Notes under the pieces: generated by a model
Told to the model about the DNA's origin: nothing
The model's input: only the letters and a program-made list of their open reading frames with translations
Database searches by the model: none
Made by a program: the position numbers and the translations under genes
Shown: piece by piece, positions 57,445-64,000 of the stretch
Numbering within the stretch: position 1 is the stretch's first letter
How the letters are laid out: every line of letters begins with the position of its first letter
Source of the DNA: Ectobius pallidus
Taxonomy: Eukaryota; Arthropoda; Insecta; Blattodea; Ectobiidae
Reading direction: 5' to 3'
Assembly: GCA_964059195.1 (NCBI GenBank)
Contig: CAXKWD010000004.1
Location: forward strand, 117,817,938 to 117,881,937
DNA: 64,000 nucleotides

Positions 57445-59465
57445 TATTGATAAAGCGTTATTTGAAAAATATGTTAATATTGTATTTTACTTATGCTTAT
57501 TTTTCATGTTTTCATTTTTTATTTATTTTTATTTTTTAGATTTAATGGCAAGCAATTTCCCTATATAACAGTCCTAAAATAGGACAACTATGAAAATGAT
57601 GAATTATCCCCTAATTATAAAAATTATTCAGTACTTGTAATTGGTTGTTTTGAAACAGTCTTTGTGAGATTTGCACCAGTTTTCAATTGTATAAGCAGCC
57701 AGTCAAATACTTTATAAAGCTCGCCGCCGCTTCAGAACTTTTATTTCATTGATTGAGGGCTGTCAACTAAACATTTGACGCTCCTATTGGAAGAGGAATA
57801 ATGCTCATTGCGAGCGAGGCTACTTTTTTTTGTGCGCCTGTTAATTCGCTGTAGATTAGCATCCGAATTGAAAACGTTACGAACAGGCATTTTGAAAGCG
57901 TTACGAACAGGCGTTATGTACGTAATTGGAATGTTTAAGTCGAGTCTCATTAAGTGGATTTCAGTTATTTAAGCTACTCTTATCATGTAAGGGCTGCCGT
58001 AGTGTAGATAGCTTTACATATCTTTCTTGTTTGAAAAAAAAAATGCATGTAACTCAAACTAAACGGTATCCTATACAGAATGCAGCTTCTCTTTGAATCA
58101 TATTTATGGCAATTTGTCCCTTTTCACCGACAGATCTTAATCCTATTTTTGCTGTTTATTGAATATTCTATTCTCGAAATAATCCTTAATAAATGCAATT
58201 CATGGTATCGTGTTTTCAGATAATTTCTCTCGCTCGTGTCAGACAAGATGAAACTCAATATCTGTATAAGTTGTGATGATACAGTGCTAATATGTCAATA
58301 GAGTGTACCAGTGATCTATTTCATTTCCCAGTTAAAACGAAACTACACTTGTCTATAACAATTTTTATTTCAAGATAATTTTTTTATTTTAAAATAAATA
58401 CCTTTTAGCGTTATGTTTATGCTCTTATGCGATCTTATGCGATGCCGCATATGTACGTCATTAGCAGTGAAAAGCTACAAGTTCCTGACTTCGAGTCTAA
58501 AATTACAGGAAAAAATAAGGAAGCAGGTTTGAATGTTAGCGTTACATAGGTCTACTAAATGTATTCGGTACCTACAGTTTAAATAAGTTATACTTCCACC
58601 CGACATGCGGACTTTATATGCGAAATGTTTTTAAACGTGGGGATAGTAAGATACCTTTCTCTTGGGGAGCTTCCAGTGACTACTAAACTCTTTCCTATAT
58701 TTTCACGCACGTTATGCAAATAATGGTTTGTTAGCTGTATTCCGTAATAATTTTGTGTACGCGTAGGCCTACAGTTTTCGTATGTACCTAGGTAATACGT
58801 TCACAAACTCTTGGGAAATATTGCAAACGATTGCCGTGTTTGCATTCAGAATACTGCATAATTGTAAAAGTATTCGAGAAACTACAATAAAAACTTTGAA
58901 AATAGTATTGTCAGTGGGAAGAGGAGCCCATTCTAACTATGTCGTACGGAAATGGGATAGGTAACTTGAAGAGGAACTACCGTGCGAGTTTATCACTAAT
59001 CTGGCGTTGCGACGTGCGAACTGTCGGATGTTGGATTTGCTGACACAAACACAACAATGTACTGTCTCATGGACAGCTAGGCTATAAATTAACACCCGTA
59101 ATAGTGCTTCTATATGAAGTGTATATAATAAGTTGCGGTTTAGTAAACTCTGCTAAAAACTCTGTTCTGGAATTGTGAGTACTTAGAGAGAAAATTTGTG
59201 CTGACACTGGGGCATGAACATTCAGTTACAAACAACCCATGACTGCGCCTTTGGTAAGTAGAGAACAATACTAGTTGTAGAATTATAAATCGTGCCTAAG
59301 GATTTTCTAAAATATTATCCAAGGAGTCCGTAGTCTGGTGAGCACACCTTAAGCTATTCCTCTGTTATGTACACCTCGTTTACACTCCGTTCACATTCAA
59401 CTCAGTAGGGCAGGGCATTGGGCAGGACATCGAGCACGCGAGTATATAAACACCTCACTTGTCTA
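57445..59465. other. No gene; short tandem repeat near 57870
   Basis: AAACGTTACGAACAGGC occurs twice in tandem at about 57870-57912. Otherwise unassigned. Confidence 0.5.
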
Positions 59466-59651
59466 ATGCCGGTTGTCGACCAAGAGCTAAGCTAAGTTAG
59501 TTTAGCTTAGCTCACATACAGTGCGGGATTTCATATGTAGTTGTGCCGACAAAACTACATATGAAATCCGGCACAACTATATATGAATTCCCTCACTGTA
59601 TGTGAGCTAAGCTAAGCTAAGTTAGCTTAGCTCTTGGTCGACAACCGGCAT
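59466..59651. repeat. 186-bp near-palindrome
   Basis: Arms of 83 bp (59466-59548 and 59569-59651), starting ATGCCGGTTGTCGACC, are inverted copies with few mismatches and include runs of AGCTTAGCTTAG. The centre also holds a perfect 17-bp inverted pair, GGATTTCATATGTAGTT (59526-59542 with 59553-59569), which competes with the arm pairing. The ends suggest a foldback MITE, but no TSD is clear. Confidence 0.85.
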
Positions 59652-59843
59652 AAATCATGCAGAGAGCTCTAAAGCTGGCTACCCGGAAACCGAAACACCT
59701 TCCAAACTGTAATGCTTAAAACGTAAACTGACATCACAGTAAGTAGAGAAAGCTATTATGATTGGAAGTTTTTCGTAGTATAATGAATAGGTAGGGTTTG
59801 GAACTTCTCTCAATTTAAATATTGTGAGAGTTAGTTGCAGTTC

Positions 59844-59887
59844 AAACAGAATTCTGAATTTACTCAAACAGAATTCTGAATTTACAA
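59844..59887. repeat. 22-bp tandem duplication
   Basis: TCAAACAGAATTCTGAATTT followed by AC occurs twice in a row. Confidence 0.9.
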
Positions 59888-59888
59888 T

Positions 59889-61779
59889 TATGTATTCATA
59901 TCAAAAGAGACTGAGGCATAATTTACATTAGAGTGATCTAAGCAAATGAATGGTCAAGAAGAACTAGAAGAAATCTCTTGCGAAATTACTCTGTATAATA
60001 TATCTTCTGTCGGTAAAAAGCTCCAGGTATATTGTGAAGAAAATAGAAAGTAGAAAAAAGGAGAAAATAATTATGAATATTTCTTATATTCAGAAGATGG
60101 AAGTGAAAAAAATGTCTCTTGTGGGAGAAGAATAGGGAGGTGGGTGCCATGAAAAGGGAGGTTGTGGGATGAAATAACGGAGAAAGATTGCACAGTGTCT
60201 GTCGACTCATCTCTTTTCTGTGTGGAAACGAGCTAGAGTTGGCTGGATCATAAAAAAAGAAAAGAAAATCTTACGATGGCTTTCCCTGAAGATAACACAG
60301 ACAAGAGAAATCCTCTCACCAGTTGGAGCAATATGGCGACATCTCGAATATAAACCTACTTCAGTAGGCCTATTTACATTGCAAGCACAGTACTTAGTCT
60401 TAAGAGATTCGAAAGAGATTTTAGAGACGGAGATAGAGACTGATAGATAGGGAGAGGTAGACAAAGAAAGAAATATAATTTAGAAGATTTTTACTCCCGT
60501 AATTTATCATTTTCATATTATAGGCTTACGCCTAACGAGAATTTGTTATTGAATTCATTTTGTTAAATTAAGAGGGGCAAAATATCTATCATTTTGAGTA
60601 AAAATTTTAACTTGGTTTTTGTGCTAAATAAATCAGTAATGTTCAGATAAAAACAACATTTTAAAGTTTTACGACAATTTAAAGTAAAGATGTGATATTT
60701 AGATGGGTCACTGTTAAAATCCACTTGCATGCACACTTTTGTTGACCATTTTCTTACACGTGTATTTTCATATTTTCAAATAGGTTTTTTTTTCATGCTT
60801 CTATTATGATAATGTTAGTGAAAACACTATAAAATAGTTTGGTAACTAAGTTAATTTCATAACATATGGTAATAGATTTAAAATGAGAAATTAATATTTT
60901 TATGTACAGTTTAAGAAATTGTAGTTTCAAATTAAGTAGGGCAAGACAACAATTACTCCCTAATTTTTCATTTACTTTTAACATTCATAAAACTTAAGCA
61001 TATCAGAGATGCAAAAAAATCTAACATATTGCACTAATATTGCAGGGGCAGATACGTTATGAAAACAACTTTACATCATGCTCTCCATGAAACGATAATA
61101 GGCTACTCAAAAAATTTAAATCAAATAGGCCTATAATTAAATTCATCCGCCTTAATAAGAGAGAAACCTCAAAAGATGCACACGTGTAAGGGCAATCATT
61201 GCGGTTCAGTTTAGCACACAATTTATTGTATAAATTTATTTTTGACGTACGTAAAACATACCAACATGCATTAATGCATTACAACACGATACCAATAAAT
61301 AATAAAGGAGGGTTTAATTTTCAAGTATATAGATTTAAAATAGTGGAAAATAGAACACTACTCATTCGTACCATAATGTAGTAAAATATTAAACTTTGTA
61401 TGTTCATTTTAAAACTAGCCCTCGGCGCTAACCTAAAAATAAACTTAAAACAGAACTATTACCAAAAAGTAAATAAAACACTTTGGGAAATTTAACTGCG
61501 ATAGTTACAACTTTAGTATTGTTCGGAAGCTACTGTAATATTTGTACTGTACGTAAAATTTGCTGTGATAACGGTTCCAAGATAACATTTCTTGGTTCTA
61601 ATCACAATGTGCAGCAGTTTAACAAAGTTCAATTAAATTACATAAATTGTAGGCCTAATGTATCTGAAAATAATATATTTTCGGCCATCATCGGTGAGCA
61701 AAATGTCGGACGATGATAATAAAGCAGCTATAGGTTGTAAACAGCGATACTGTAAGTATTGTAGTTATAACTCGATCGG
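59889..61779. other. No gene recognised
   Basis: Unassigned AT-rich DNA. Overlapping frames on both strands at 60207-60464 have no domain. Confidence 0.45.
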
Positions 61780-61783
61780 TTAA

Positions 61784-62236
61784 GCTCTATCCACAATGCG
61801 CAGTCGGCAGTTGTTAGTCAGTAGTCGGCAGTTTGCTGTTGCAATCGGCCGCTTGGGAGCAGCACTCGAGTCGTCTACAATATGCTGTCGACATTGAGGT
61901 TAGGGAAACATTTTACAGAATAAAAAAGGTGGAGGAATCGCTTTATAATTGGATAATATATGTTATAAACACATCTTGCTTTCTCGTAGTATGCTAATCT
62001 GTGTATTTGCACTAGTAAATGATTTTCATTCGCGTAATATGTTACTTGCAGTTGTTCAGTTCGTAGTCAGAGATGAATTTCTCGTCTGCCGACTACTGTC
62101 TACCAACTGACGATTGTCTGCTGTCGTCTGCAACTGCACATTGTGAATGGCGTCCATTGATCACCACACGTTATACTTCGACTACAAACTACCGTCTTCC
62201 GACTAACAACTGCCGACTGCGCATTGTGGATAGAGC
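61784..62236. mobile_element. TTAA-flanked MITE with duplicated right terminus
   Basis: TTAA borders both ends (61780-61783 and 62237-62240). Both ends read inward GCTCTATCCACAATGCGCAG, with a TIR of about 35 bp. A second, diverged copy of the same terminal motif (CCATTCACAATGTGCAGTTG on the minus strand) lies inside the right end. TTAA targets are typical of piggyBac and Kolobok elements; no transposase is encoded. Confidence 0.8.
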
Positions 62237-62240
62237 TTAA

Positions 62241-63520
62241 GGTCTAAGCACCAAGATGACCCTAAACATGCAATTCAGCAGCGTGTTTCGGATGCTACAG
62301 GAATTTCATTCAGCAGCATTAAGAGAATTGTGAAAGACGTTGAGAAATGTGTTCAAGAGAGATCGAGATTTAGTACTCCTCACAAAAAAAGACCAAGAAA
62401 AAAGTGAAAACATACTTAGATGATTTTGATAAGTGTGTAATTAGAAGGACGATGAATGGATTTCACAGAACAATTGAGGAAAGGCAAACTTTAAAAACAC
62501 TATTACCTGCCCTAAAGAACAAAATTAATTTTTCTTGAGCTAAATAGGCTTCAAGGCAAGTGTTGAAAGATTTACAGTTCAGGTAGAGGAAAACAGTGAA
62601 GATATTAATTGACAAAATGGACATCCGTAATTTTCGTCTGAAGTATTTACGATGTCTTACAACGTACAGGGAAGAAAGACGACCAATTATCTACATGGAC
62701 GAGACCTACATTCATTCATCGCATACCAAAAAACACGCATGGAGTGAAAACAGTAACACGGGACTGTTAGCTCCGGTTTCGAAGGGACAACGGGCTATAA
62801 TTGTGCATGCAGGTGGTGAAGACGGTTTGTGCCCAATGCACTTCTAATGTTTAAGTCAGGTACAAAATCAGGAGATACCACGGCGACATGAATTTTGTCA
62901 ATTATCAAAAATGGTTTACGACTAAATTAATACCCAACCTTCCCCAAAACTCTGTTCTGGTAATCGATATTGCACCGTACCACAACGTAGAACTTGACCC
63001 CCGCTCCAAATTCCTTATGCAGGAAAGCAGTCATGATGGATTGGCTTACACTTCATGGTATTCCATTTCACTCGAAAGTGCTGAAACCAGAATTATATTC
63101 ACTGATTAAACTCAGAAAGCCCTCTTTCAAAACATTCAAAATTGACGCCCTTCTTTCTCAACATGGACATTCCCTTCTACGACTTCGACCTTTCCACCCC
63201 GACCGAAACCCCATAGAATTAATGTGGAAGTGAATCAAAGACCACGTGGAAAAGAAAAAATGTACATTTTACTTTGGACTCTGCAATGCAATTGGTAGAA
63301 GAGAAATGTCAGTCCATGACATCCGAAGACTGGATTTCAAGTTGCCGACACGTTCGAGACATTGAAGAAACGTACATTGCCCAAGAACCGGCCATTGATG
63401 CAGTAACAGAACAGCTGGTAATTCAAGTGGGAGATGACAAGTGACGCAGTTGACGACGATGGTGATGATGATGATGACGACGACGCCGACAGTACTATGT
63501 CTGGCGTTGAAGCTTTCTAG
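62241..63520 (+). pseudogene. DDE transposase, IS630/Tc1/mariner superfamily, decayed
   Basis: The plus-strand reading has frameshifts. An HTH-like ATGISFSSIKRIVKDVEK comes first, then YLDDFDKCVIRRTM and a catalytic domain with RRPIIYMDETYIHSSHT (first Asp at 62698-62700), VSKGQRAIIVHAGGEDG, SGDYHGDMN..NYQKWF, VLVIDIAPYHN (second Asp 62966-62968; relatives usually have DNAPYHN) and RPFHPDRNPIELMW (third Asp 63201-63203). The C-terminal part SEDWISSCRHV..IEE is followed by an acidic Asp-rich tail ending GVEAF and a stop at 63518-63520. This arrangement matches a widespread arthropod DDE family I recognise but cannot name. At least four frame breaks make it non-functional. A TTAA MITE sits directly upstream. 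Confidence 0.82.
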
Positions 63521-63526
63521 ACCCAA

Positions 63527-63931
63527 CAGTGATATTCTGTGAGTTACATACCATTACTTAAATAATATTTCATAACTAAAAAAAATACTTTATCCACTTT
63601 ATTTTTGTTTTCAATAGTTACGGGCTATTATGAACCGCATAGTTTAGAATGAATAGTACGGTATATGCATTCTCTTCTGCTCCTACTCCATTGCTACCGG
63701 CGGGCGATAAGCTATCTGCGCGAGTTTGGTTCAGGTCCTAGCGTCCCAGTTGTACTAAATTCTAATTGCCAGCTGTGGTCTAGTAGTTTAGAAAACTATA
63801 GTAACCGCCCGATGGATTTTATTGGACTAAGAACAGGATGATTTTATTGCATGAGTGGCTATTACCAAAAACAAAATAACTGAGGTGTAAAAGTTGTCGC
63901 AGCAAATATCTGGAACTAAGACTGGAAAGAA
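63527..63931. other. No gene recognised
   Basis: Unassigned DNA between the transposase pseudogene and the edge SINE. Confidence 0.5.
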
Positions 63932-64000
63932 GTAAAGTGTTCCCTTTTACAGGCCACGGAGGCCCAGAGGGTTCCAGGAGGTTGAGGCTCCCAGATTTTT
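63932..64000 (-). mobile_element. SINE (family 1), cut by window edge
   Basis: The minus strand matches the last 70 bp of the 1045-1344 SINE, including ATCTGGGAGCCTCAACCTCC and GTGGCCTGTA. The head lies beyond the window. Confidence 0.9.

Noticed and set aside
57149..57568. 139-codon frame with a poly-Leu/Tyr stretch
   Set aside because: Held open by the TTA microsatellite; the 5' part is repeat E.

Overview
The window reads as AT-rich intergenic DNA from a large animal genome, most likely an arthropod and probably an insect. The evidence is tRNA-derived SINEs with target-site duplications (TSDs), an RTE/BovB-like LINE, an L1/Tx1-like LINE, mariner, hAT-like and P-element remnants, and many microsatellites. 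No host protein-coding gene, rRNA or intact tRNA gene could be supported. A cockroach- or termite-like genome is a guess that the sequence alone cannot prove. Every recognisable protein is a broken transposase or reverse transcriptase. All similarity and pairing statements were made by eye.

Layout, 1-25 kb. A full SINE with a 14-bp TSD lies at 1045-1344. A hAT-like MITE carrying an internal minisatellite is at 6760-7148, with a second copy at 24187-24596. A 2.4-kb P-element with 31-bp inverted ends and a perfect 8-bp TSD spans 7541-9919 and carries a nested hAT-like element. A complete but dead mariner follows at 10122-11344. Further on are a 944-bp hAT-type element, a 5'-truncated LINE, SINEs, and an L1/Tx1-like LINE remnant on the minus strand (21125-22395).

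Layout, 25-48 kb. More SINEs are followed by a RTE/BovB-like LINE lying inside a larger hAT-like element (30151-32915). Three loci (35.2, 41.0 and 46.1 kb) carry sequences matching the hammerhead ribozyme core, in the arrangement known from Penelope-like retroelements. Two of the three are head-to-head inverted pairs. A 656-bp foldback at 39577-40232 is built from two opposed mariner 3' halves. Two long repeat families have one copy on each strand (18325/42254 and 19412/35764).

Layout, 48-64 kb. There are more SINEs and a pair of inverted repeats of unknown nature, one of them split by a SINE with a perfect 13-bp TSD (56700-57345). A 186-bp near-palindrome lies at 59466-59651. A TTAA-flanked MITE (61784-62236) sits directly before a decayed DDE transposase of the IS630/Tc1/mariner superfamily (62241-63520). 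The right edge holds another copy of the first SINE, on the other strand.

The genes do not form a pathway. The window is a stratified deposit of mobile elements, and the nesting gives relative ages. The most interesting material is the set of hammerhead-like motifs, the mariner-derived foldback and the unclassified repeat pairs.
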